A stretch of 64,000 nt of DNA from Fomitopsis serialis (Eukaryota; Basidiomycota; Agaricomycetes; Polyporales; Fomitopsidaceae): contig NW_025955001.1 in the NCBI RefSeq assembly GCF_022376445.1, positions 186,001-250,000 on the forward strand, given 5' to 3'. The position numbers and the translations under genes are program-made. Shown in pieces: positions 23,963 to 35,413 of this stretch. The notes under the pieces were generated by a model, which did not search any database, was not told where the DNA came from, and worked only from the letters and a program-made list of their open reading frames with translations. Positions within the stretch are counted from its first letter, which is position 1. Each line of letters begins with the position of its first letter.

Positions 23963-26824
23963 ATGCCCCTCAACGACCTCGTGCGGCAGCGGCTGCAGCC
24001 TCTCACGTCGCTCGTTACCTCGAACCGCATCGCTTGTACTGCGTGCTGAGTGTTCTCTTACTCGTCGGCACCATCGCCAATGCGTGTCGGAGCTACAGCA
24101 ACTTCTATTCGGTGACGATCTACTTGTCTAAGAGCAGCAGGAGTGTGTTGGTACGTCTGTCTGAATTCCATGCCCTCAGGCGAGGCTGAGCGGACCGCGG
24201 TGTCTGTAGGTACTGGCCAATACCGGCGTGCTCCTCGCGCTTGGATCTGGAAGGCTGTTGCAGCAGTTCTTCTTCGGACCGTTGCAAGCACGCGAAGTCG
24301 AGGTGCGTCAACTGTTTTCTTCCGTCGAGTACAACTGAGACCCCCCGCAGAGGCTATACGACCAAACGTGGATCTTCGTCACAGAATCCCTTCTGGCCTT
24401 CACCATATTCCGCGATGACTTCGACATCCCCTTCGTGATCATGTTTGGCTTCTTGCTATTTGTGAAGTGCTTCCACTGGCTTATGGCTGACCGTGTGGAA
24501 ACGGTACGCATGCGTGTCTGGTGTCCGAAGGTGTGTAAATGATGCTGATGGTCACGAAGATGGACCAAATCACGTACCCAGGCCCTCCCCTCTTGTTTCA
24601 TATACGGATGAACACCCTCTTCGTTCTGTTATGGGCAGTCGACCTCGTGATGTTCGCGTTTGCCGTGGAAAGCACCCTGAATCATGGAGTGAATGGCATG
24701 GTTTTGTTCGCAAGCGAGGCACGTACCGGCTACTCTAGCGCATACGGAACAGCTGATCATCCGCGGGAGCAGTACGCTATTCTCATGGCAAGCGCCCTGA
24801 ACTCGATGGCCAGATACATTTTATCAGTCGTCGATTACCGGCGAGCACGCGCTCGAGGAGGCGAGAATGCGCCGCCGATGGAGAACAAGAGCATGTACAT
24901 CTTCTATATCGAGCTATGCACAGGTACGCATCGATGCGTACTAGTATGCGAATCCTGTGGGCTAATACAATTCTGGTGCAGACTTCCTCAAGCTGATCAC
25001 ATACCTGACGTTCTTCATGCTCATCATGACCTTCTATGGCTTGCCACTGAACATCATTCGCGATGTTTATCTTACCGCCCGGTCCTTCATCACGCGTTTG
25101 CGTGCTCTCATCCGGTATCATAACGCCACCCGGGACATGGATCGTCGGTACCCGGACGCAACAGAAGCAGAGCTGTCGGATATGTCCGATCGGACGTGCA
25201 TCATCTGCCGCGAAGAGATGTACTCGCGCAATGCTCAACCGCAAGTTGGCGAGGGGAATGCCGAAGGTCAGGCGCCCACATATGCAGATGGGCCCAACAT
25301 GACCGCGAAGAGACTGCCTTGTGGTCACATCTTCCATTTCCAATGCCTCCGTTCGTGGTTAGAACGCCAACAAAGTTGCCCGACCTGGTTAGTTTAACGT
25401 ATCCTCCCTCACCACTTGCTTACTGATATTGTTTGATTCGCCGCCGTAGTCGTCGCACTGTTCTGGAAACAAACGATCAAGACCAGAACCAAAACCAAGG
25501 CCAAGCACAAGCGCGAGGGCGTCAGGCCGGAGCTCCTGCTGCTCCTCAAGCTGGCGCGGTTCCCCAGGCAGGACAGGCGCCAGCTGGAGTTGCTATGGGA
25601 TGGCTAAATAATTTCCTCGGTGCCCCGCCCCCAGGAGCTGCCATGCAGGGACAGTTTGGCAACGTACAGGGGGCGCCGCCAGGCCCCGCGCCTGGTCCAG
25701 CTCAGCCACAGAACTTTGGTTGGCCGCCCGCTCAGCCTCCGATGTATTACCAGCTACCACCACACCTGCCGCCAGCTCAACCCGTACCGCCTTTCAGAGG
25801 CTTCTATGGACCGGGTGGTGTGTGGCAGCCTTGGGGTGTCGATCCGAGGTGGTTCGGTAACGCTCCGCAGCAGCCTGCCCCAGCACCGACACCTGCTCAA
25901 CCAGCGAACACACCTCCGAGCCAACCCACCAGCGCTCCTGCAGATCATCGTCCAGCCACACAGGTGGACCCCCCAAGAGCTGACGTGCCGGTACCGACAC
26001 CCACCACTAATCCGTCCGCCGCTGATGCCAGCCAGTCGCTAACAGCGAGGGATGCCGCGGCACAGGCAACATTACGCAGGCTGGGACTCTCACCTCGTAA
26101 TACGACCGCATTTGATGCGACACCATCGCATGCCTCCACATCCGCGGCGGGCGCTACACCGACTGTGCCTGCGGCGGGTGCTCCATCTGGTCAAGGCGAG
26201 GGCTCGAGGCGCGATTCCAACCAGCCTATCGATGGCCGCCGGGATGTGGTACCCTCCTTGATCCCGCTCTACGATCTCTTCTCGCGTCCACCCCCTCACC
26301 CAGCGGCGTATATGTCATATGGCAACCAGCACGCCCTTCGCGTCCCGTTACAAGCCCACTCGCAGTTAGCTAATGCGCGAGCATCATCGCATCAGGGCGA
26401 CTTACGGCCCGCGCGCTCCTCGGGCTCGACGGCGTCTGCGCACACGCCGCTTGCGCAGCTCCCAGCGACGCTTACGGATGAACAGCTCGCGCGGCTCGAC
26501 CGCGTTACGCGCGAGGCTATCGACGAACGCTTGCGTGTCCTGGAGGGGGTCTCGGGCGCCGTGCATCGGTGTATCGAAGAGCTGACACGCGTCCGGAGTG
26601 TCTTACCTGCGGCTGGACACGCCGGACCTGCGAGCGCGAGCGGACAGACGCAAACACGGGAGCGCCCGGCTGGCCCGACGAGTGAAGCAACACCGGGTGA
26701 AGGCTCTGCATTCCTTGGGCGACAGGCTGACGCGGTCGCGGGTACGCCGAACGGTGCGGCGTCGGCGCCTGCGGTCGGACCCGCCCAAACACCAGCGCCT
26801 GCAGGCTCGGAATCGAGCACATAG
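23963..26824 (+). CDS. HRD1: Hrd1/synoviolin ER-associated E3 ubiquitin ligase
   Basis: Multi-spanning ER membrane ubiquitin ligase of the ERAD pathway. The start MPLNDLVRQRLQPL is followed by hydrophobic YCVLSVLLLVGTIANACR, then FYSVTIYLSKSSRSVL, EVERLYDQTWIFVTESLLAF, FVIMFGFLLFVKCFHWLM, DQITYPGPPLLFHIRMN, GMVLFASEYAILMASALN, MENKSMYIFYIELCTDFLK and FYGLPLNIIRDVYLTARSF. The cytosolic RING-H2 is CIICREEM ... LPCGHIFHFQCLRSWL ... QQSCPTC (C3H2C3), with the last zinc ligands joined across an intron near 25388-25447. The C-terminal 460 residues are Pro/Gln/Ala-rich with a conserved helix ATLTDEQLARLDRVTREAID. One intron has a GC donor (about 24719-24772). A base seems missing at 24034-24035: only with an added T does the chosen start run into the first membrane helix. 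Confidence 0.92.
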
Positions 26825-27001
26825 TTGTGGCGGTCAGCGTTTCCCCTGGCATAGTGATCCGTTCCATGTAGCATTCCGGACTGTCTCAATCCACTGTCGA
26901 TCTGTTGTGTTTCGTGTTTGTGTCAGAGGAGGGTTTCATTCTACGCACGCATCGTGTACGATACTCAGGAATATAAATATGTGCACATTCGGAGACACGG
27001 C

Positions 27002-27811
27002 TCATGCGGATGTGGATGTCTTGGCCGAGGTCAATAGCGCTTCTGCCCTGCTACTAGCAAAAGCCCCGTCAACATTTGAGCTGTCCACCTTGGTATACAA
27101 CCGCGCGAGCAATAGTCCCTTAGCCTTCTTCGCATTCGGCTCCGAGACCAACTCTGGGTATTCGTTCAAAGTGTCCTGGATTGCCTTGTCGATGTCGGCT
27201 TCCGACAGCAGTGGTGGAAGCAGTGCCTGAAGAAGTTCTGCTTCCTGCTTTTCTTTGGCAGCCAAGTCCGCCCTTGACGCCTTTTCGTACTGGCCGGCGG
27301 AATCCAACTGTAGCGTGATGAGAGGATAATTCATGACGGCAGTAAGAGTTCATCAGGATTTACCCTTCGTTTGAGTCCCTGCCTCATGAGTCCTACGATG
27401 ACGGCAGAGGAGGCGGGACCCTTGTGTTTGGGGGCCTTGTCCGCTGCATACACCTCCGATAATACGGACTGACATGGAATCATGATAAGCTCGAGTTGCA
27501 GTCTTGATGTCTGCCACTTACGCGAAGAAGCGTTGACTTCACAGAGTCCTTAGCCTTTCCTACGTGTCAGGACAGAGTAGGACGTGCAGAGACGTCCGCA
27601 TCACCTTCATGGCTGCTTTTAGCTCAGACATAAGCTGTGCACGCATTCCTGATACAGAAGATGAGATAGTCATTAGCTGACTCCTGCTCTGCACTCAAAA
27701 CTCACCTTCCCCCTCGCTTGTTGTCCCCATGAACCGGCTATTCGACACCACGACAGGTCTCCGTAGGGCATTTCGGAGGACCAGTCTTCGAGCAATAGAC
27801 AATGCCGACAT
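27002..27811 (-). CDS. AIM41: Aim41-like GatB/YqeY-domain mitochondrial protein
   Basis: Small protein of the YqeY/GatB tail family, known in yeast as Aim41; the molecular role is not established, and the domain resembles the tRNA-binding tail of GatB. The start MSALSIARRLVLRNALRR looks like a mitochondrial presequence, basic and amphipathic. Spliced exons give GMRAQLMSELKAAMK, AKDSVKSTLLR, SVLSEVYAADKAPKHKGPAS, VIVGLMRQGLKRR, LDSAGQYEKASRADLAAKEK and ELLQALLPPLLSEADIDKAI. The last exon ends TSAKTSTSA at 27002. All four introns examined keep phase. The gene converges on HRD1, only 177 bp from its stop. Confidence 0.88.
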
Positions 27812-28068
27812 GTTTTCACAGAACCAGCAAGAAGGCGGGAGATACGATGAAGTTATACGACTAAACGTTGCACGCAGACACGCTCTGTGGGTGCCGCGAC
27901 GGTCGAGACACTCGTCGCTCGACTTCAAGCTGCCACCTCTGCGCGATCATGTGACTGGGATGTGGTGGCGCGCGCCGCGCTCATTGCTCAACCTGACCCT
28001 ACTCCATAGTTTGACGCTGTTCCAATCTCACCCACTGCGATTTTTTCATACTCATTCACCGTAACACT

Positions 28069-28192
28069 ATGGTCGTCAAACCTGACAGAGGGAAGAACTG
28101 GGAATCACTGTGCGCGAACCACTTGATCTGTATGATTTGGGCTCCAATCCTAGTACCTCTTACGCTCACCGTTTCAGATTGGTCACCATCAG
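28069..28192 (+). CDS. possible first exon of an unrecognised small gene
   Basis: An ATG at 28069 opens 41 codons (MVVKPDRGKNWESLC... with a hydrophobic stretch MIWAPILVPLTLTV) and runs directly into a donor-like GTTAGT at 28193. It is divergent from Aim41 by about 260 bp. Later open pieces such as HITVLDACMVGLTLYAPHS near 28380-28440 could be a further exon, but no convincing splicing links them. I do not recognise the family. Confidence 0.2.
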
Positions 28193-28800
28193 GTTAGTTT
28201 GCCATCTAAGTTCAGCAAAATCCGAGATCGTCTTACTGTAAAAGTGATGCATTGAAGGAATACTACACAAGATCTGCTCAACTGGGCCGCCCTTACACCG
28301 AGCGTCCTATTTGACTCATAGCCATATGTCCTTAGGCTCTGGCGACAGCGTGCATCCCCTTCTGCTGCCAACACCACGTCGCATATCACCGTGTTAGACG
28401 CGTGTATGGTCGGTTTAACGCTGTATGCGCCTCATTCATATCAGATGGGCATATATAGCCACTGAATCGAGGGCCACACACGGCGAGCTCCGGGAACATT
28501 CTAGCGTCTCGACGATGACAATGGCCTTCGCGACGTCGCTATCGGACTGAGCAACGCGAAGTAGACCTTGGTAACGTTCCTTCCTTGACGTTTTCGTTAG
28601 TAGCCCTGACGCGGGCGCCATTATAGTTCGTTGAATCGAGTTAGCCAGCTGTTCCAGAGAACAAACCTCGCCGGCGTTCAAACACGTAAGTTCGTTCTTT
28701 AGTGGAGGTCTGGCCGCATCTAACAAATATAAGGGTCGCCGCCTCGACTCGGGCGCACGGCGGAAGCTCCATTTAGGCCGTGGGCTTCGCCTTCGCTGTA

Positions 28801-28841
28801 AGATAGCGGACAACAGGAACCAGCGCCCCTTATGTAAGCAG
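28801..28841 (+). repeat. left terminal inverted repeat of element A
   Basis: Begins AGATAGCGGACAAC directly after the TA at 28799-28800. It matches the reverse complement of 44172-44212 with three mismatches. Confidence 0.92.
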
Positions 28842-29161
28842 CTGCAACGACTTTTATTCCTCGCTCGACAACAAACCTACGCACATTCTGCGTGCGGCAA
28901 ACGATTCAATGGGGTTGAGAGACCAACTCCCCGGAAGAATTTCTCACATAAATATATTTTTGGTGGTGCTATTTCGTCAAAAGTGCAAACATCGCTGAAC
29001 ACCTTCTTTCGCGATTTGAACATTTTCTGGCGAGGGTTGTGCTCGGAGACCTTCAGGATTTTGCCGCGTCACGTGACCTGCCGGAGACCGTGCCGATGGT
29101 TCCGGCGCTCTGCAGCGAGGGAGGTAGGAGGCCGGGCGTGAGCTGTAGGCAGTCAATAAAC

Positions 29162-30422
29162 ATGGCGCGAAGCAAGAAGGCCACAGTCGCACGTCGGAGC
29201 AACCTTACGAAGGCCAATAGAAGCCGACAGAAAAAAAGTGACATCGACATTAACAGTGACAACACCCAAGGCACTGCGACACCCACCACTGGTCCAAGCC
29301 ACGGCGGGGACGAGTCGCCAGCGTCGCCGCGGCGGCGTCGATCTGCGGAACTTGATGACGCGTTTGACGCATACTTCGAGAGTCTTGAGGACTCGGTGGA
29401 GTCTGACCCGGAGTTCTGTCCAGACATGGTCAGCTGCCATGACAGTAGCTCAGAGACTGAGGATTCAGACTCGGAGGATGGCACTGACCTTGACCAAGAC
29501 GAGGATGAGGTGGCCGAGCTTGAGGATGAAGCTGCCTTGGCTTCCTTCTCAGCATTCTTGCAGCAGGCGCAGCTTGCTGCAGCCGCTGCCGAAGCGAGAA
29601 GAGTTGCTGATGGTGGCCGGAAGAAGCGGGGCAAATACTCGGGCATGTCGGATCGAGCAAGACGATGGCGAGCGCAGAAAGGTCGCGAGGCACGAGAGGA
29701 GCTTTCAAAGACGAATCAGCAGTTCATCACCAATTGGGTGAAGGCCTTACCAGTGCCGGATGATGATGCAGAGGGCGAAGTAGACTCCGAGTCTGGGTGT
29801 GACTCGTGGACAGCCTTTGACATTGATGAAGCCTGTAGAATTATCTTCGAGAGCAGTACAAATTTTGTGAGCCTATAACAGTGCTCCTGCAGATGCTGGA
29901 AATACTGACCTTGTCTTCGACATAGCATGACCCAAAGGTCGAAAACCCCATGTCGAAAGCAACCACTACTACATCTAGTAGCCTGCCGCTGCACCGAGCC
30001 TCAGCCGCCGCGGCGCAGGCTGCTGGTTGCGCGGAAGCTTCTGCGACACCCACGCCGCCTTCAGATGATCTACATACAACACCGGATTCACACGCGCGAG
30101 CGACACTCTCACCTGAACGCATCCGCGAGCTCCTCGCATCAATTTCCGAACCCAAATCCCCACATGAAGAGAGGCCTTCCAATGACGAGTCGGACACTGC
30201 AGACGACCCGCTGAATAAGCTCAGTATTCATGATCTCCCCGCACTGAGACAAGCAGTGGCAAGACTCACCGTGAAAAGCAAGGATAAGAAGATTGATGTC
30301 TTCTTTCGCTCACGCATCACCGCCATGGTCGGGACACTCAATCTCTGGCTCGACCCACGGATGTCGTACACATGGCGGCAATCATCTCTCGTCGCTGCAA
30401 CTGCATCAGGAAAACATGAAAT
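29162..30422 (+). pseudogene. element A transposase, piece 1 (N-terminal)
   Basis: The start MARSKKATVARRSNLTKANR leads a basic then very acidic N-terminal region (SSSETEDSDSEDGTDLDQDE). An intron at about 29870-29925 joins TNF to HDPKVENPMSK in phase 0. The piece continues through LSIHDLPALRQAVARL and SYTWRQSSLVAATASGKHEI. It is cut at 30422 by element B; the reading frame resumes exactly at 33739. The N-terminal part is probably for DNA binding, though no helix-turn-helix is clear by eye. Confidence 0.75.
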
Positions 30423-30946
30423 CTGTCTGACAGCCCTGTCAGGGGGTTCAGAAGCCTTCAGAAGCCTTCAGATTGCTTCAGATTGCTTCAGATTTTCAGC
30501 CCTCATGACCTCAACTTTTTTCGATGTTAACACGTCAGACAGGATCCTCAGAACGTTCAGACAGCTTGTCAGACTGCCCAGTTCATCAGCCACTTCAGCC
30601 AGGACATACGGAATCGACTTTTTTAAATCACATATATTGCATTCTATCACTACTACTGTACAAAATACCACCCGCTAATACTTATGTACAGTCCACTCGT
30701 GCGAGCTACTGCCCAGTGGACCCGCACCTGTGTCGGGCTTGCGTGTGGCAGGTTCGCTGCTGCTCGTTGTTTCATACTCGGTGCCTATGCGCGTCGGGCC
30801 AGTGAACGAGCTGACGGGTGAGTGGGTCAAAAAGGCACTGGATAAGCAAGCAGCCAGAGGCGTGCATACAAATGGCGAGCGGGCGAATTGACGAGTGTGC
30901 GGCATGCTCGTTCTAGTCCGTCTCCGAGAACCGCCGTGGTGTCGTC

Positions 30947-31310
30947 CCGAGCTCGCAGATCACACCACATGTGGAAACGTAGACGGCGTGCTTGACAGAC
31001 GTTTCGAACGCGAGCGTGGGCTCGAGGATGCGCAACGTGCCGTTCATCGCGAGGATGATCTGCTCGTCGGGCTCGATGGCGTTCAGTGTGTGCGGGCGCG
31101 GCTGTAGGCTGGATTAGATCAATGCACTTGACGGCTTTGTTGAGCACGCCCTTCCTGTTGGGCGTTGAACATGAGTGCCGGACGTATGGTGAGAAGGAAG
31201 ATGCATACCTTGGCGATGCCCTCGATGACGAGCTTAGCGCCGAATTTGGCTGAGGCCTGTTTGAGCGGCACGATCTTGCTCTCGGAGTGGACGGTCCCTC
31301 GGGTGGCGGG
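30947..31310 (-). pseudogene. captured gene-like exons inside element B
   Basis: On the minus strand two open pieces are joined by splice-like signals. HSESKIVPLKQASAKFGAK and LVIEGIAK are followed by a GTATGC donor, then VLNKAVKCIDLIQ and later IEPDEQIILAMNGTLRILEP up to ...RRFSETD and a stop near 30918. Codon structure looks protein-like, but I do not recognise the family. It may be a host gene fragment picked up by the element. Confidence 0.3.
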
Positions 31311-32029
31311 TGGAGTGGGTGCGCGGGTGAGTGGACGGATGCGAGTATAGGCGGCGGGCTGGTCAGCCATCGAGCATACAAGCGGGCGGGGCAGCTCGCT
31401 GAGTAAGTACACAAGCATACAAACGAATGGACGTGCCGCGGTTGGCTACGGGGTCGAGGTGAAAGACGGTGCACTCACCTGAACTACTGGCCCTTCTGGC
31501 CGCAGCCCCCTTTCCTTCCTGCGTGGTGATCCTTCACGAGCATCCAGCGATGCCCTTGGCGCATCGCTGGAGCTCGTTGCGGTCGCGTACAGCGCGGTCT
31601 TCGGCCGTGCAGTGGTCCAAATCGCCGATTGAGATGTTCTGTCTCTTGAGGACCGGCCTGCCTGTGCGTACTGGTGGACGGCGGCGGGAAAACGAGGGTG
31701 AAGCGGGCGGGAACAAGGGCGAAGCAGATGGGAAGGAGGGGACAGACAGTAGTGTAGAGGCGGACGAGAGGAGAAGTCCAGCAAACGCGCGTGACGTGTC
31801 GTGGCAGAGGCGCTTAGCACTTCTCGCGAGTTGCCTCCTCCACGTCCACGTCGCCTCAACCTCGACACTGCAACGCTGCGCGGTAGCGTCAAGACACACA
31901 AGACGCGACGGAGAAGAGTGATGGAAACATGGAGTCGAGGGAGGCGGGCCCCTGCAGATTTAGTACAGGACCCAGGTGAGTCGCTCGCCCACTTGCGCAT
32001 GCATGCGTACGCTCGCCAGCCCTTCTCGC

Positions 32030-32175
32030 CCGCCCGTCTTCTCGCCCGCCCGTCTTCTCGCCCGCCCGTCTTCTCGCCCACCCGTCTTCTCGCCCGCCCG
32101 TCTTCTCGCCCACCCGTCTTCTCTCCCACCCGTCTTCTCGCCCACCCATCTTCTCGCCCACTCGCCTTCTCATCA
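32030..32175. repeat. 16-bp minisatellite in element B
   Basis: About eight tandem copies of a unit close to TTCTCGCCCGCCCGTC, with variants in which G becomes A. Translated, it gives meaningless Arg/Pro/Ser-rich repeats in several frames, so the long open frames over it are not genes. Confidence 0.9.
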
Positions 32176-32279
32176 GCCCGTACGTCTTCCCGCTGGCTCG
32201 CTGACCTTACTCGCTGACCTGCCTGGCTTGCCCACCCACCTCACTCGACTAGACATCCACCTCACTCCCTCACTCACCT

Positions 32280-32600
32280 CGCTCCGGTCGGGCAACCGAC
32301 TCCGCACGAGCTCGACGAGCGCCTTGCCCCCCAGATGCCCGCCCCACCGGAAGTCGACCTTGGTGAGCCGCAGACAGAGCCCATGCGGGCCATGCAGCAG
32401 GCGGAGCGTCTCGTCCGAGATGGAGCTCTCGTGCAGCCGGCGCTCGCGGAGATGGGTGAGCGCGCGGAAGGCCGCCGCGAACGTCTCCGGGGCCAGGTCC
32501 ATGTCGTGCAGCCAGCGGGTCGGCGCCCGTTCCGAAGTCCAGCGCCTCGACAAGGATTTCGGTGAACGACGACGGCGCGGGAGAAGGCGGTGGCGGTAGC
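32280..32600 (-). pseudogene. LRR/F-box-like gene fragment in element B
   Basis: The minus strand reads MDLAPETFAAAFRALTHLRE, then SISDETLRLLHGPHGLCLRL and LTKVDFRWGGHLGGKALVEL. This resembles the leucine-rich part of basidiomycete F-box proteins, as in the three F-box-like genes further right. No F-box and no complete gene could be followed. It is probably a captured or decayed fragment. Confidence 0.4.
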
Positions 32601-33199
32601 GGAAGATGCGGGCGTGAGCATGCAGAACGTGAGTGCGGCGGTCGGGGATGTGCTCGTGACGGCTAGCGGTCCTGGGCTGACCACGGCGGGGCTGAAGGGC
32701 ACGGCAGGGACACAGCTGAAGGAACACGAGGAGAAGAACCTGGGAGAGGGCCAGATGCCTCACTCACTCGTTCACCGGCCTGCCGGCCTGCTCATCTTCT
32801 CGTTTTCCCGCCCGCTTGCTCCACTGCCCTTCCACTTGCTCACTGACCCGCTCGCCCGCCGACCCGCCGGTTCTTCACTTGCTTACTCACTGTCTGTTTT
32901 ACTCGCGAACGGGTGCAGGCCACGGCCTTTTTCGTTCCCTGCACGGCAAATGCAGTCCTTCGCAATCTTCCAACTGGGGCTCCAGACTCACCAAGGCCAT
33001 GCCTGCCCCCGACGCACAGCAGAGGTGCTACGTGCAAACGCAGCCAAGAAACGCACCGCGGACACAGTCACAGCGGTGAGAGGAAGGCGGGGGGACGGGC
33101 GGGAGGGGTGTGAACGGTGAGCATATAGCAGGAAAAGGCGAGCGCATGGCAGGGACGGGCGAGGGTGATGCAGACGGGTGAGTGCAGACGTGCACGAGC

Positions 33200-33450
33200 A
33201 AGCTTGCTAACTGCAGGCACAGGAGGTGGCGACGTGAAGGATGATATGTACGCCGACCGCGAGCGCGCAGGGCAATTGCCCTGTGTGCAGACACAGCCGT
33301 CGAACGGACAGTGGGCATACAAGTGAAAGGTACACGGGCAGGCGGGCACGGGGCACAACAACGTGCAGCACGACATGTACAGTGACCGTGAACATGCAGG
33401 GCTAACACCGTGCGTGCAGGCGTGGCCGACAAACGGGCGGCGGAGCTTCG
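33200..33450. repeat. two-copy degenerate tandem repeat in element B
   Basis: Two adjacent segments of roughly 125 bp share blocks such as GATATGTACGCCGACCG versus GACATGTACAGTGACCG, followed by similar GC-rich stretches. They are diverged. No coding role is apparent. Confidence 0.5.
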
Positions 33451-33738
33451 TAAATCTATCTACGTATGTACACGAGTAGCTAATTATGCAATATAATGGT
33501 ACTGGACGGCCAATGTTGTCTAAAGTAGCTTTGGTGCTACTGTCGAGGGCATGAGTGATGTACGCAGACAGTAAGTGTGATTGTATGAGTACTGTACAAG
33601 CTAGAAATTACGAGTGTAAGAGTACATGGCAGAGATACTGTACCTGTCTGGCAACTGTCTGTCTCTGAAGGTGACTGGTAAGTCTGAGTGAACTGAGCTT
33701 CTGAGAGGTGGCTGTCAGCCGGTCAGATGCTCAGAAAT

Positions 33739-34527
33739 TGCCGAATTTGCTGATGCTGCCCTAGGCCATGGTATCAATCATGCACGGAACATACGCACCT
33801 GGATCCACCAATATCTTCGTGATGGTAGCCTTCCACTACACCGTTATGGTCGCTTCCACTCGTCTATCCTTGAAGATGAAGACTTCGCGCACGAGCTCCA
33901 GCTCTACCTGATGGAGATCTCGAAAGCGGAGAAGTACATCCGTGCCGAAGATGTTGTTGACTATGTAGCGAAGCCAGAAGTACAAGAAAAGCTTGCCGCA
34001 GTCAATGGTGGGCCCGGGAAGCCAGTCACAATCTCCGAGTCGGCTCGGACAGGGCGGCGCTGGCTGAAGAAGCTGAGTTGGAGGTATACACGCGTGCGGA
34101 AGGGGATGTATATCGATGGACATGAAAGGGAGGACATCGTGGCTTACCGGAATGGGTTCGTCGTGCACTGGAAAGAGTATGAGAAGTGCATGACAAAGTT
34201 CGATGAAGATGGAAATCCGATAGAACCTCAACATGGCTTCCCTGTCCCACAGACCGGTCGCTTCAAGCTTATCCTTGTGACACATGACGAGTCGACGTTC
34301 TACGCCAACGATCGTCGCAAGACCAAATGGGTCCACGAGAGCGAGAAGGTGAAACCGCTGCCAAAAGGCGAAGGCTCGTCAATCATGATTTCAGACTTCC
34401 TCGTCCCGGAATGGCATCAGCAAAAGCGCCGGATAATGATTTCACAAGCGGTGAGTTATATTGCTCACCTCGTAAGATTTAGTATTCGCTCCCAAGATAA
34501 CTGGAGAGAATTCGAAGACCCCAAGGC
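33739..34527 (+). pseudogene. element A transposase, piece 2 (first catalytic Asp)
   Basis: Resumes the frame broken by element B with AEFADAALGHGINHARNIRT, then FAHELQLYLMEISKAEKYIR, AEDVVDYVAKPEVQEKL, WRYTRVRKGMYIDGHERED and RFKLILVTHDESTFY, which carries the first catalytic Asp. ISDFLVPEWHQ follows. The exon ends at 34527 with DPKA at a GTGAGT donor; a small intron at about 34456-34485 is possible. The next coding base is at 43168, 8.6 kb away, because element C sits in the intron. Confidence 0.8.
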
Positions 34528-34535
34528 GTGAGTTT
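34528..34535. repeat. left target-site duplication of element C
   Basis: GTGAGTTT, identical to 43117-43124. It is also the 5' splice site of the interrupted intron in element A's transposase gene. Confidence 0.75.
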
Positions 34536-34681
34536 GGATGTAAGCAGCTTTCCGGAATGTCATTGTAATTCGACAACTTACCAGAAGTGCGAAGACATGC
34601 GCAGAGAATTGGCCCTCTCAGCGCCGCTTCAGGCAGCGCGGCGTGTAACAGTCATGTACGACACCATTCCTGAGGTATCTG

Positions 34682-34856
34682 CCGACCTACCAAAATAGAA
34701 TTTGGTCGGAAACGGGGACGTTGCAGGCACTTACGGGCCTACGCATATTGAAGGCTGTGCGAGTCCAGCCACTCAGGCGCGGCGAGACGACGCGCGCGAC
34801 TCGAAGTCAAGCGCCCGCCCAAGTGAGATCATTGCTCATGCTGTAGCATGAGCACA
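34682..34856. repeat. subterminal palindromes of element C
   Basis: Two hairpin-forming sequences lie near the left end. One starts CCGACC and ends GGTCGG around an AT-rich centre (about 34682-34710). The other is TGCTCATGCT then AGCATGAGCA with a 2-bp spacer (about 34834-34855). They could be transposase-binding sites; that is inference. Confidence 0.45.
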
Positions 34857-35413
34857 TCCTACGTGAGGGTCCTGAAAATTGACAGAGACACATTAGATAC
34901 ACAATATTAGACATCCGTCAGAATTCCATACCTTAGAGAATGATCCCCCATGCACAATGCCCGCGCGCGTCGAGCCGTGCGGGCGGGCGCTTCGCAGCGC
35001 CGCGACGAGGCTCAGGCGCCCGCAGGCCGCGCGCAACTGTCGCAGTTGGCGAGCGAAGCCCAACCTCGGATTTCCGTGTCATCCTTTGTGTTGCGATACA
35101 TCTCATCGGCTTGGTAAATATGCTCTGCATGTCAGATTGCATCGTGGGGATAATACACTTGTAAGTAGCACTGCAAATACAATCAGTACAAGTGACCTCG
35201 CGGCGGCGGTGAGACTCGGTGCTCGACTCGGACGCACCACTAGTAAGAGTACGGCGGGGAATCTTCTACACAGCCGGTCACTTCCAGGATACAAGAATGA
35301 TAGCCTCTGCCACGTCGGGTAGTACGCCATGTAGGCTAGTCGCAGAACATCATTTCAGCTTGATGTAAATACGGAGAGTGACTACTACAGCAACGTGCTC
35401 ACTCACTGTTCGA
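34857..35413. other. non-coding left part of element C
   Basis: About 560 bp downstream of the Plavaka transposase stop. It contains a GC-rich patch with inverted-repeat character around 34960-35045 and no convincing open frame. It probably belongs to the element's end and the gene's 3' region. Confidence 0.4.

Larger units (their letters stand above)
30423..33733. mobile_element. element B: 3.3-kb insertion with 5-bp target duplication, superfamily unknown
   Basis: Flanked by GAAAT on both sides (30418-30422 and 33734-33738). Removing the insert and one GAAAT gives an uninterrupted transposase frame (GKHEI followed by AEFADAALGHG). The left end holds the palindrome CTGACAGCCCTGTCAG and about six TTCAGA-type motifs. 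The right end has CTGACAGCC and TCTGA motifs in the opposite orientation, so the ends are imperfect inverted repeats with subterminal arrays. No transposase is recognisable inside, so it is probably non-autonomous. The interior is GC-rich, with a minisatellite and captured gene-like pieces. Confidence 0.72.

Noticed and set aside
31446..32129. 227-codon open frame on the minus strand
   Set aside because: Its Arg/Gly/Glu repeats come from the 16-bp minisatellite, which is open in several frames on both strands.
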